Below are positions 28,600-35,956 of a DNA stretch of 48,905 nt, piece by piece. The position numbers and the translations under genes are program-made. The notes below the pieces were generated by a model that ran no database searches, was not told the DNA's origin, and saw nothing but the letters and a program-made list of their open reading frames with translations. The stretch covers positions 1-48,905 of the forward strand of contig DATEDP010000112.1 of the NCBI GenBank assembly GCA_035281585.1. The letters run 5' to 3'. The stretch's first letter is position 1. Each line of letters begins with the position of its first letter. This stretch comes from a bacterium. GTDB taxonomy: Bacteria; UBA10199; DSSB01.

Positions 28600-28938
28600 T
28601 TAGCGCTGGACGGATTCGGAGTCCACTTCGACCGAATAGGATTTTTGCAAAACCCGGCCGCTGGTTTCGGTGAGGCGCAGGGTGAAATCGAAATGTCCGG
28701 CTTCTTCGGGAACTCCCTGGACCGTGCCGTCGGATTCGACGTGCATCCCGGCGGGAATTTCGCCTTCGATCAACTCGACGCTTTTGAGAGGCTGGCTATG
28801 GGGAGTTCCGATCACGACGACGAGGCCGCCCTCCTCGATGTCCCCGGTATTCCATGAGACAAACCACACTAAGTCGGAGCCGCAGGCCGGAGCCAGCAGG
28901 AGGAGCGCCCAAAGCAAAAACCGCAGGGGGCCTTTCAC
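28600..28938 (-). CDS. Putative lipoprotein with one Ig-like (He_PIG-type) repeat
   Basis: A 112-aa exported protein. MKGPLRFLLWALLLLAPACG has a lipobox (LAPAC) with acylation Cys at residue 19. The mature part ends with a putative Ig domain: EIPAGMHVESDGTVQGVPEE matches the L/IPxGMxxxxxGxxxGxPxxxG core, followed by FDFTLRLTE. It is probably anchored in a membrane leaflet facing the periplasm or outside. The start codon is GTG 28938, with AAAAGG immediately adjacent, a poor spacing that leaves the start slightly uncertain. It lies between the INSIG homologue (31 nt upstream) and the SDR (9 nt downstream) in one operon. Confidence 0.8.
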   Translation of the reverse strand: MKGPLRFLLWALLLLAPACGSDLVWFVSWNTGDIEEGGLVVVIGTPHSQPLKSVELIEGEIPAGMHVESDGTVQGVPEEAGHFDFTLRLTETSGRVLQKSYSVEVDSESVQR

Positions 28939-28969
28939 CCTTTTATTGTAGAGCCGCGGGCCCGAGGGC

Positions 28970-29581
28970 TCAAGAGATCGCCGTCGAAGGGAGAGGTTCG
29001 GGCGCCGAGCCCGGGTTTTGGAGAAAACGGCCGAGATTTCCGACAGCTACCGAGGCCGCGACATAAAGCCAAGGGAGCCAGGAGGCGACGCCGTAAAAAT
29101 TGTCTTTCGGGCTCAGATAGACGTAGGCTCGCTGTTGCACCAGGTAGATCTCGACGGCGCAGCCAACGGCGGCGGTCAGGGCGGCCAGCAGGAGGCCCTG
29201 CCAGGTCCGATCGGCGGCCCACCAGAGCAGCATGGCCGCGGCCGCAATCGTGATGTCGAGCGAGGAGCCGGTTTCCAGCGGCGCGAAGGCCGACATCGCG
29301 TAGATGCCGAGGAAGGCGGCGATCCCGAAAATGACGCCGGCGATCCCGCGCGAGCCGCGGCGGCCGAGTGGAGCGCCGAGCCACCGGTCCATTTGGGGGT
29401 GGCTCAAGCCGATCGCCAGCCCCGCCGCTCCGAAGAGCAAAGGCACCCAGTACGGCTGCTTGCCGAAGTAAAAGGCGTAAACTCCGGACGGATAGGCGGT
29501 GGTTTCGGAAATGACGTGGAACCAATCGCCCAAGGGGCCAAGCGTCGCGCCCAAGACGAACAGTATCAGCACCCTCGACAT
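28970..29581 (-). CDS. INSIG-family membrane protein (bacterial homologue of the sterol sensor)
   Basis: A 203-aa integral membrane protein with six hydrophobic segments, the INSIG topology. Motifs match human INSIG from memory: YWVPLLFG (44-51) for WWVPPxxG, IGLSHPQMDRWLGAP (57-71) for IGLLYPCIDxxLGEP, LWWAADRTWQG (119-129) for LWWTFDRSRSG, YLSPKD (155-160) for YTSPD, SWLPW (167-171) and VGNLGRFL (180-187) for MGNIGRQL. In animals INSIG binds oxysterol and retains SCAP and HMG-CoA reductase; a mycobacterial homologue has a known structure but unclear function. ATG 29581 has AGGAGG upstream; the in-frame extension to 29659 is Arg-rich and spurious. Its operon includes a 17-beta-HSD4-like SDR. 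Confidence 0.88.
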   Translation of the reverse strand: MSRVLILFVLGATLGPLGDWFHVISETTAYPSGVYAFYFGKQPYWVPLLFGAAGLAIGLSHPQMDRWLGAPLGRRGSRGIAGVIFGIAAFLGIYAMSAFAPLETGSSLDITIAAAAMLLWWAADRTWQGLLLAALTAAVGCAVEIYLVQQRAYVYLSPKDNFYGVASWLPWLYVAASVAVGNLGRFLQNPGSAPEPLPSTAIS

Positions 29582-29604
29582 AGGACCCCTCCTGTCGCGA
29601 TGAT

Positions 29605-29847
29605 TTAGCCGGCCGCCGGCGCCGCTTCGGCCGCCGCGCCTTTCCGTGACTTCAGCCAAGCTTCATAATGAGCGTCGCAGAGCCCGCGCTTGCCCATGGG
29701 TTTCTTGCAGCTCTCGTTGCTGCAGGTCTTATAGCGCGGCTTGCCCAGCCCGCCCTGACGCCACTGCTTGTAATGGACATTGCAGTAGCCCTTGGCGCGG
29801 TAGGGCCGTTGACAATCCTTGCTTTTGCACTTCTTCGCTTCGCTCAT
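29605..29847 (-). CDS. Small protein with duplicated C-x4-C-x9-C-x2-H zinc-binding motif
   Basis: 80 aa. Two exact repeats 35 residues apart, Cys7-Cys12-Cys22-His25 and Cys42-Cys47-Cys57-His60, each followed by YxxW (HYKQW, HYEAW). Each repeat has the ligand set for one zinc ion. The rest is Lys/Arg-rich with an Ala-rich tail. This kind of GYCxxHYxxW protein is common in myxobacteria and relatives and might bind nucleic acid, but its function is not known to me. AAGGG lies upstream of the ATG. It is third in the minus-strand operon, 10 nt after the preceding gene and 23 nt before the INSIG homologue. Confidence 0.85.
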   Translation of the reverse strand: MSEAKKCKSKDCQRPYRAKGYCNVHYKQWRQGGLGKPRYKTCSNESCKKPMGKRGLCDAHYEAWLKSRKGAAAEAAPAAG

Positions 29848-29857
29848 GATTTCCCTT

Positions 29858-30223
29858 TCAAGGTTGAGAATGAAACAAGCTCTTGGCCTCGGGAGTGACC
29901 GGGACCACGCTCATGCGGACCAAGTCGACTTCCCAAACGAAGTTGCCTCCGCCCTGAGGCGGAACCGCCTTCACCAGGACCGTGCCCTGGATCTTGGATT
30001 CCAGCCGAGGCTCCCAAAAAAGCCGGTCCGGAGCCACCTGAAAATGCTGAGCTACCTTTTCTTCCAGCGTCAGGGCCTGAGACCCATCGGGCTTGGTCAA
30101 GCGGACCGCGTTCACCGCGTGGCGCAGGTCGCTCTGATCGAAGCGATGCTGCAGGTAACTGACCGAGAGAATGCCGACCACCACGACGATCAGGGCACCC
30201 AGATATTGAAACGCGGACTTCAA
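29858..30223 (-). CDS. Single-pass membrane protein, 121 aa, unknown
   Basis: No family recognised. Residues 6-24 (QYLGALIVVVVGILSVSYL) form one membrane helix near the N-terminus. The remaining 95 or so residues would face the periplasm and include RHAVNAVRLTKPDGSQALTL, a helix (EEKVAQHFQV) and beta-type stretches (IQGTVLVKAVPPQ, NFVWEVDLVRMSVVPV). The start is TTG 30223 with TTAGGA seven bases upstream; the ATG 6 nt earlier is out of frame and stops at once. It is second in the operon. Confidence 0.7.
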   Translation of the reverse strand: MKSAFQYLGALIVVVVGILSVSYLQHRFDQSDLRHAVNAVRLTKPDGSQALTLEEKVAQHFQVAPDRLFWEPRLESKIQGTVLVKAVPPQGGGNFVWEVDLVRMSVVPVTPEAKSLFHSQP

Positions 30224-30242
30224 GAAATCATCCTAAGCTACT

Positions 30243-30602
30243 TTAATTAGAGGACTTTTCCAATATCTTTTCGAGGGCCTTTTTGTCGGCTTCGTCCAAC
30301 TTTTCGAGCTGAATGGTGCGGGTGTCTTCGGGCTTGGCTCCGCCGGGGCTGGCCTCGGCCTTTTGGGGGGCCTGCTTGGAGGGAAGCTCCGGCTTGAAAA
30401 CGTCCTCGACCGAAATGTCCTTGCGGATCACGGCCGTGATTCGGGCTGAAACCTCGCGGTACACTTTTTGTACCGGTTCGCTTTGCCAAAGCTCATAGGC
30501 TCGCTCCCGCGCGGGACGGCCGCCGATGTTGAGGTTGAGCACCAAGGCGATGACCACGAGGACGCCGGCCAGGGACAGGGCTTTCTTGAGCAAGGAGACC
30601 AT
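30243..30602 (-). CDS. Single-pass membrane protein, 119 aa, unknown
   Basis: No family recognised. It has an N-terminal membrane helix (about 10-25, LAGVLVVIALVLNLNI), then a basic/aromatic helix (ARERAYELWQSEPVQKVY), a proline/Ala-rich linker and a charged C-terminal helix (LEKLDEADKKALEKILEK) that may form a coiled coil. ATG 30602 is chosen; an in-frame extension to 30647 adds a basic stretch that precedes the natural hydrophobic start. It is first gene of the six-gene operon, which is divergent from the HD-GYP gene across 107 nt that should hold both promoters. Paired with the next gene, it could form a small membrane complex (inference from size, topology and spacing). Confidence 0.7.
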   Translation of the reverse strand: MVSLLKKALSLAGVLVVIALVLNLNIGGRPARERAYELWQSEPVQKVYREVSARITAVIRKDISVEDVFKPELPSKQAPQKAEASPGGAKPEDTRTIQLEKLDEADKKALEKILEKSSN

Positions 30603-30709
30603 GCGAGCCGGCTTTATAGACGGTCGTTTGACGCGCCGCAAGACCAATATGGGCGGGCTCGGCCAGCTTTCCCTAGACCCGCTTTCAAGACTTGGTTAGG
30701 ATTTGAACC

Positions 30710-31702
30710 ATGTCTTTGGACAGCCCTTTCCGCGTCGCTCCGCCGAAAAAGCCCAAGGTCCTGATCGTCGACGATAACCCGACCAACGTCGAGCTCCTGC
30801 TGGCCCAGCTTCGGGCCTATCCTTATCAATTGATCACCGCCTCCGACGGCGAGGCGGCCCTGCGCAAGGTCGAGGAGGATCCGCCCGACCTGATCCTGCT
30901 CGACCTCATGATGCCCAAGCTCTCGGGCTATGAGGTCTGCCAGCGGATCAAGAGCGACAAGAAGACCCAGCTCATCCCGGTCATCGTGATCACCGCCCTC
31001 AAGGAGCTGGAAGACAAGCTCAAGGCCATCGAGATGGGGGCCGACGACTTCCTGATGAAGCCTTTCAACAAGGTCGAGCTGGTGACCCGGGTCAAATCGC
31101 TGCTCAAGTTGAAGGAGCTCTACGACGACGTCGACAGCAGCGAGAGCATCATTTTCACCTTGGCCGAGATGCTCGAGGCCAAGGACGTCTACACTCGGGG
31201 ACATTCCGAGCGGGTGGCCCGCTACGCCACGATGCTGGCCCGGCGGGTCGGATTGAGCGAGATCGACCAGGAGCTGATCCGGCGGGGCGCCCTGCTCCAC
31301 GACGTCGGCAAAATCGGAGTTCGCGAGATGGTTCTCAACAAGCCGGAAAAGCTCTCCCAGGAGGAGCTGGCCCATATCCGCTCCCATCCGGCGCGGGGCT
31401 GCGAGATCTGCAAGACCCTGAAGAGCTTGGCGCCGGTGCTGCCGATCATCCGTCACCACCACGAGCGGGTCGACGGCTTGGGCTATCCCGACGGCGTGAG
31501 CGGCCAGGACCTGACCTTGGGCCCCCGCATCGTCTCGATCGCCGATGCCTACGACGCCATGACCAGCAACCGGCCCTATCGCAAGGGCATCCCGCCGGTC
31601 GAAGCCCTCAAGATCTTCGAGCGCGAAAAGGGCGGCGGCCAGTGGGACACCGAGCTGGTCGATCACTTCATTCAAATGATCAAATCCGAAACGAGCGCCT
31701 GA
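30710..31702 (+). CDS. Response regulator with HD-GYP domain (c-di-GMP phosphodiesterase type)
   Basis: 330 aa, RpfG-like layout. The receiver domain (about 17-130) has acidic DD at 21-22, phospho-acceptor Asp65 in LLDLMMPK, the Thr in VITAL and Lys in LMKPF. The HD-GYP domain (about 145-325) has GHSERVARYA, the HD pair in LLHDVGKIGV, HPxxG (SHPARGCEI), HHERVDGLGYPDGV and DAYDAMTSNRPYR. The HD-GYP Gly-Tyr-Pro loop (GLGYPDG) is intact, so c-di-GMP or a related cyclic dinucleotide hydrolysis is expected. No sensor kinase is adjacent. It precedes the epimerase-like gene by 6 nt, and that gene has no ribosome site of its own, so the pair is probably translationally coupled. Confidence 0.95.
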   Translation: MSLDSPFRVAPPKKPKVLIVDDNPTNVELLLAQLRAYPYQLITASDGEAALRKVEEDPPDLILLDLMMPKLSGYEVCQRIKSDKKTQLIPVIVITALKELEDKLKAIEMGADDFLMKPFNKVELVTRVKSLLKLKELYDDVDSSESIIFTLAEMLEAKDVYTRGHSERVARYATMLARRVGLSEIDQELIRRGALLHDVGKIGVREMVLNKPEKLSQEELAHIRSHPARGCEICKTLKSLAPVLPIIRHHHERVDGLGYPDGVSGQDLTLGPRIVSIADAYDAMTSNRPYRKGIPPVEALKIFEREKGGGQWDTELVDHFIQMIKSETSA

Positions 31703-31708
31703 TCCTCC

Positions 31709-32701
31709 ATGAAAATCCTCGTCACCGGAGCCGGCGGACTCATCGGCTCGCACATCGTCGAAGAGCTCGCCAAGCAGGGGATCCCGCTGCGCGCGGCCTA
31801 CCGTCCCGGTGAGGTTCCGGAGCAAGCCGACAGCGAATTCATGATCGACGGCCTCGAAACCGAGGCCATCGGCTTGAACCTCAACGACCGTAACGCCGTG
31901 TTCCAGGCGGTGAAAGATTGCCAGATGGTCTTTCACGCCGAATACCTCTGCTCCTTCGACTCGAGCGACAAGGGCCTGCTCCAAGCGATCAACGTCGAGG
32001 GCACCAAAAACATCATGGAAGCTTCGCTGCACCATGGAGTGGAAAAGGTCGTCCACACCTCGGGCATGGAGACCCTGAAGGCGGCGCCGGGACAGGACAC
32101 GATTCGCGAAACCGACGGCGTCACCTTGGAAGAGCTAAAAACCGATTTCGAGCGCAGCCGCTACCAAGCCGAACGCGAGGCCATCCGCTTCAAGCAGCAA
32201 GGCCTGCCGCTGGTCATCGTCCATCCCACGGTCTGCCTCGGCACCCGCGACCGCGAACCCACTCTTTTCGGCAACTACCTGCGGCGCTACCTCGAGGGCC
32301 GGACTCATTTCTATCTCGACACCGGCCTCAACTTGGTCGACGTGGTCGACGTCGCCAAGGGCCATCTCCTTGCCGCCAAGCGGGGCCAAGTCGGCGGCCG
32401 CTACATCTTGGGGAACCAAAACGTCTACATGCTGGAATTGTTGCGCAACCTCGAGGCGATCAGCGAGGTGGCCGCTCCGACCACCGCCCTGCCCTTCGGC
32501 TTCGCCAAGCTCGGCAATGCCCTGGTCCGGGGAATCCTTCGCCGGCGCGGAGGCTTGCCCACGCCCTTGATCCAGCGGCTGCGCCAGCCGCTCTTCTTCG
32601 ACTCGACCCTGGCCCGGGAGGAGCTGGGCATGCCCCAGAGCAACGTCTGGGAGGCTCTGCGCCGCCACCTCATCGATTTAAAGACGATATACGGGATTTG
32701 A
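31709..32701 (+). CDS. HpnA/dihydroflavonol-reductase-like protein lacking catalytic Tyr-Lys
   Basis: A 330-aa extended/atypical SDR. The Rossmann motif TGAGGLIGSH (6-15), the Ser in VVHTSGMETL (S118) and the C-terminal domain with LVDVVDVAKGHLLA resemble hopanoid-associated sugar epimerase HpnA and dihydroflavonol reductases. Where that family has YxxxK (as in YKRSK), this protein has FERSR: Phe147 for Tyr and Arg151 for Lys, with TTC and CGC codons. If the alignment is right, usual hydride-transfer chemistry is impaired and the protein may bind nucleotide or substrate without catalysis. The rest of the fold is well kept, so it is not an obvious pseudogene. It is coupled to the HD-GYP gene. 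Confidence 0.85.
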   Translation: MKILVTGAGGLIGSHIVEELAKQGIPLRAAYRPGEVPEQADSEFMIDGLETEAIGLNLNDRNAVFQAVKDCQMVFHAEYLCSFDSSDKGLLQAINVEGTKNIMEASLHHGVEKVVHTSGMETLKAAPGQDTIRETDGVTLEELKTDFERSRYQAEREAIRFKQQGLPLVIVHPTVCLGTRDREPTLFGNYLRRYLEGRTHFYLDTGLNLVDVVDVAKGHLLAAKRGQVGGRYILGNQNVYMLELLRNLEAISEVAAPTTALPFGFAKLGNALVRGILRRRGGLPTPLIQRLRQPLFFDSTLAREELGMPQSNVWEALRRHLIDLKTIYGI

Positions 32702-32708
32702 GGAGAAC

Positions 32709-32758
32709 GGGGCTGAAGCCCCTCGCTACAAGAGTCGTAGCAAGGGGCTTCAGCCCCG
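32709..32758. repeat. REP-like pair, family 2, in inverse order
   Basis: GGGGCTGAAGCCCC (32709-32722), CTAC (32726-32729), a 7-nt spacer, GTAG (32737-32740), and GGGGCTTCAGCCCC (32744-32757) ending close to a CCTCTTTT tract. Here the GTAG feet face inward, opposite to the copy at 4955-5051. Between two convergent genes, the right hairpin plus T-run may also act as a terminator for the epimerase-like gene. Confidence 0.8.
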
Positions 32759-32764
32759 CCTCTT

Positions 32765-34882
32765 TTAACGGCAGGCCGGCGAGTCGATGCACTCCCTCAG
32801 CTGACAGCATAGCCCGGGGTCGGCTTCGCAGATCGGCACTCCGGGCTCCTTCTCCGGACATTGCTCGGCCAATTTGGGCAACACCTCGAAAGTGTAGACG
32901 CTGCTTCCAACGACGCGCCCGCTGGAATCGACGGCTTCGACTTCAATGGCCGCGGCTTCGGCGGTGGCCGATTGATGGCCGGCCTCGAAAATCACCTTGA
33001 CCGGCGTCGCGACCGCCGCCGTGTACTCGACGTCCGGAATCACGAGTCGATCGCAAGGCGGATTTCCGCATCGGACCACCGTTTCACCGTAGGCAACTTG
33101 GACCAGCGAAACCTCGACTTCCTGCTTCGGCACATAGACGGTGGTGGTCGCCGATTGATTCCCGGCGGTGTAATTGTTTCCCTCGAATTCGGCTTCGGCC
33201 GGCTCGGCCTGGGCCACCTGGGTTGGATTGCCCTCGAAAGGCACCAGCTCGAAACCGCCGGGGACCAGCTTGGCGATCACGCCGATCGTCGATTTCACGC
33301 TGACGGTTCCGGTGTCGACGATGAAGTCGGAATCGATCTGGAGGTCCTCCCGCAGGCGATCGCCTTTCAACTGGGGCGTGAGCTCGATGGAAACTTGGTT
33401 CGTGCCGGCCTGAAAGACGATCTTGTCGCATTTGAGATCGAAGCCGCCGTCGGCCCGCTTGGTGACAATGCAATCGCGGGTGATGTCCCGGTCATCCTGC
33501 TTGACGGTGCCGGCTTCGACTTCGACGGTGTTGGGCCCAACGGTCGCGTAGACCTTGGTTTGAACGGTGGCGGTGGCCGACTGGATGGTGTCGACCGTGT
33601 AATAGACGGTCTGGACGGTGGCCGCCGGGAACTCGGCGCTGCTGTAAGTCGCGGTGACCTTGGGAGCCTCGGGCCGAACGGTGGCCGTCGTGTGGACGGT
33701 GGACACCGCCTCGACCGTGTTGTCCGACCTCACGGTGGCGGTGGTTTGGATGGTGCCGGCCGCGGTGTACTCGGTCTCGGTTTCGACGGTCATGGTCTCG
33801 CCGGCTTTCAGCTCGGTGACCGCGACGTAAACGGTGTTGTCGCGGATCTCATAGGTTCCCTTGGAAACCGTCACCGCGGTGTATTGAGCCGCGCCGCCGT
33901 CGGACGAGGAGAGCTTGAACTCCATTTGGACGTTGGTGACGGCGACATAACTTTCGTTGCTGACGGTGTAGGTGGCCTTGACTTTGTCGGCGACGTAAAC
34001 TTCCTGAGGCTGCTGCGACAGATCGACGTTGGCGGCTTGGGCGACCTGGGTCACGAAAGTGAGCTCGGCTTCGTTGTTGACGACGTGGCGATCGCTCAAC
34101 TCGATGGCGGTGGCCGCGACGACGTCGTTGCCGCCGGTGGAGCTGAGGTAACCCTCCACCTTCACCGTGATCACGGCGGCGGCTTCGACGCTGCCATATT
34201 TGAACTCGATTCCCTGGTCGATAGTTGTGGCCGTGACTCCTGAGCTTGGCAGGACGACGTTCAAGAGGACGAAATGATCGGGCAAGCTCAATTGAACCTT
34301 GGTATCGACCGTGGCTTCGGGCCCCAAGTTGCTCAGGCTAAGCTCGAAGCTCGTCAACTCCCCGACCTTGGGCTCGTTGGGCACGACCTTGAGGTCAACC
34401 GTCACATCGGAGCCGAATTCACCGAGGCTTAGGTGGCCGGCGGTGGCGAAGGGACCGGCCTTGGAAAAGTACATCGCGCCTTCGGCGATGATTTCCGAGC
34501 TGACGACAAAAACCGTCTTGAGGCTTCCGGCGCTCTGCTCGGTGTCGATCTTGAGCCCGGTACGGGTCTTTTCCAAAGCCAAGTTGGGATTGAGAGCCTG
34601 GGTAGCCGCCAAGTCAAGGCTGGCGGGATCGAGCTCGACGATCCAGTGACTCAGATCCTTGCATCGGATGCCATCGGCACTGTATTCGACCTTGGAATCG
34701 AGGGCCGAGGTGACGATTCCGTTGGAACCGACGGTTTCATCGACCAAGGTGACGGAGTGGCAATTGGCGGTCCAAGCGGAGGGAAGCTTGGTTCCTCCGG
34801 CCTCGGCCGGCGAAGCGCCCAGCGAAATGAAACTGAACAGAGTGAGGGCAAAGGCAACACGGCCCCATCGAGGAAAGCGCAT
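32765..34882 (-). CDS. Secreted protein with beta-sandwich (DUF11/CARDB-like) repeats and Cys-rich tail
   Basis: A 705-aa exported protein. MRFPRWGRVAFALTLFSFISLGASPAEA is a signal peptide. The body is almost purely beta, Thr/Val/Glu-rich, with several domains that read like DUF11 or CARDB adhesion modules: VPNEPKVGELTSFELSLSNL (about 168-187), VADKVKATYTVSNESYVAVT, and YTAAGTIQTTATVRSDNT. The last 33 or so residues are cysteine-rich (CPEKEPGVP, CEADPGLCCQLRECIDSPACR), with CIDSPAC echoing the DCxxxPxC half of the repeat in the 25.4-kb surface protein. It likely extends from the cell surface. GAAGGAGG precedes the ATG and a sigma-70-like promoter lies about 100 nt upstream. Confidence 0.88.
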   Translation of the reverse strand: MRFPRWGRVAFALTLFSFISLGASPAEAGGTKLPSAWTANCHSVTLVDETVGSNGIVTSALDSKVEYSADGIRCKDLSHWIVELDPASLDLAATQALNPNLALEKTRTGLKIDTEQSAGSLKTVFVVSSEIIAEGAMYFSKAGPFATAGHLSLGEFGSDVTVDLKVVPNEPKVGELTSFELSLSNLGPEATVDTKVQLSLPDHFVLLNVVLPSSGVTATTIDQGIEFKYGSVEAAAVITVKVEGYLSSTGGNDVVAATAIELSDRHVVNNEAELTFVTQVAQAANVDLSQQPQEVYVADKVKATYTVSNESYVAVTNVQMEFKLSSSDGGAAQYTAVTVSKGTYEIRDNTVYVAVTELKAGETMTVETETEYTAAGTIQTTATVRSDNTVEAVSTVHTTATVRPEAPKVTATYSSAEFPAATVQTVYYTVDTIQSATATVQTKVYATVGPNTVEVEAGTVKQDDRDITRDCIVTKRADGGFDLKCDKIVFQAGTNQVSIELTPQLKGDRLREDLQIDSDFIVDTGTVSVKSTIGVIAKLVPGGFELVPFEGNPTQVAQAEPAEAEFEGNNYTAGNQSATTTVYVPKQEVEVSLVQVAYGETVVRCGNPPCDRLVIPDVEYTAAVATPVKVIFEAGHQSATAEAAAIEVEAVDSSGRVVGSSVYTFEVLPKLAEQCPEKEPGVPICEADPGLCCQLRECIDSPACR

Positions 34883-34979
34883 ACAGCCTCCTTCAAAGGA
34901 AGAGTCGGAATTGAAGATGTGAGGAAGGCCGTGCCCCCCAGGACCATTCCCCTTAACCCATACTTAGTCTATGGCCGCG

Positions 34980-35007
34980 ATGTTATGCCGCCCATTCGAT
35001 AAGTCAA
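34980..35007 (-). promoter_or_regulatory. Sigma-70-like promoter for the 32765-34882 gene
   Basis: Reading the minus strand, TTGACT (35007-35002), a 16-nt spacer, and TAACAT (34985-34980). The -35 box matches 5 of 6 and the -10 box matches 4 of 6. It is placed about 98 nt upstream of the ATG in the only intergenic space available. Confidence 0.5.
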
Positions 35008-35028
35008 TAGTTATGTACAGAGTTTTGT

Positions 35029-35047
35029 CGGTAAATTTTATTTACCG
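35029..35047. promoter_or_regulatory. Perfect inverted repeat, candidate operator upstream of the CruF-family gene
   Basis: CGGTAAAT-TTT-ATTTACCG, an 8-bp perfect inverted repeat with a 3-nt centre, 28 nt before the ATG. It is AT-rich within GC-rich DNA and lies between the divergent genes, where a dimeric regulator would act on the carotenoid gene and possibly on the surface-protein gene. Confidence 0.5.
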
Positions 35048-35075
35048 GTGAGATTTGACGCATTAAGGGAACGCG

Positions 35076-35831
35076 ATGTTCGCCTCGATTTTTCACACGA
35101 TTACCGAGCGTTGGTACGTTGCGCTCTTCCTGATCTCTTACCTCGCCATGGCTTCCTATCACTGGGGTTGGAAGCGAACTTTGAAGTTCCTGGTTTTGGG
35201 ATATCTCATCGCCTGGGCCTCAGAGGCTTCCTCGATTCGTAATGGATTTCCCTACGGCGACTATTCCTACCGTTATGAAAACATGAAGGGAGAGATTTTC
35301 CTCTACGGCGTCCCGGTCTGGGACTCGGTCTCCTACGTTTTCCTGAATTTCGCCGGCTGGATGACGGCTTTGGCCCTGCGCAGCCGCTGGAACCGCTACA
35401 CGCCCCTACCCGACCTCCATCGCTCGTGGAAAACGGTCCTGCTCGGCGCCTTCCTCACCATGCTCCTCGACATCGTGATCGATCCGGTCGCCAACATGGG
35501 CGAACGCTGGTTTTTAGGCGATATCTACTACTACCCGCACGGCGGCTGGTATTTCGGGGTTCCCTGGACGAACTTCGCCGGCTGGTTCTTGGTGGGCCTC
35601 GCGATTCAGGGGTCTTTCCTGCTGGTCGACGACCTGGAAGGCGTTCCCAAGAAGGCCGCCAGCGTCCTGCTGGGCGTGGGGCTCTTCCTCGGGGTCTACT
35701 TGTTCAACCTCGGGATCACGGTTTACTTGAAAGAATGGAAGTTGGCGGCGGCCTCGGCCGGCTGGGGCATCCTGCTCCTGGTGCTCGCTGCCCAGCGAGG
35801 CAGCCGGAAAAACTTGCGCGATTTAATCTAA
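35076..35831 (+). CDS. Carotenoid biosynthesis protein, CruF/DUF422 family
   Basis: A 251-aa integral membrane protein with about seven hydrophobic segments. SSIRNGFPYGDYSYRY, LYGVPVWDSVSYVFLNF, the acidic LLDIVIDPVANMGERW and YFGVPWTNFAGWFLVG are the family motifs. CruF proteins hydrate the 1-prime,2-prime double bond of acyclic carotenoid ends. The wider family includes bisanhydrobacterioruberin hydratase. No phytoene synthase, desaturase or glycosyltransferase is present, so the product class is inferred only. AAGGGAA lies upstream of the ATG. It is convergent with asd across a C6/G6 repeat. Confidence 0.92.
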   Translation: MFASIFHTITERWYVALFLISYLAMASYHWGWKRTLKFLVLGYLIAWASEASSIRNGFPYGDYSYRYENMKGEIFLYGVPVWDSVSYVFLNFAGWMTALALRSRWNRYTPLPDLHRSWKTVLLGAFLTMLLDIVIDPVANMGERWFLGDIYYYPHGGWYFGVPWTNFAGWFLVGLAIQGSFLLVDDLEGVPKKAASVLLGVGLFLGVYLFNLGITVYLKEWKLAAASAGWGILLLVLAAQRGSRKNLRDLI

Positions 35832-35948
35832 TCCCCCCTTTGAAAAAGGGGGGCCAGGGGGGATTTAAAGCCGCGGCAACCACAAGAGCCGCAATTCAAA
35901 TGCAGCCCCTTCTAAATCCCCCCTACCCCCCTTTTTCAAAGGGGGGTT
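35832..35948. repeat. Paired C6/G6 inverted repeat, family 3
   Basis: Left arm TCCCCCCTTTGAAAAAGGGG then GGCCAGGGGGGATTTAAAG. The right arm is AAATCCCCCCTACCCCCC then TTTTTCAAAGGGGGG. The spacer is about 37 nt. It fills the space between convergent cruF-like and asd genes and could act as a terminator for both. Confidence 0.85.
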
Positions 35949-35956
35949 AAGAGCTT

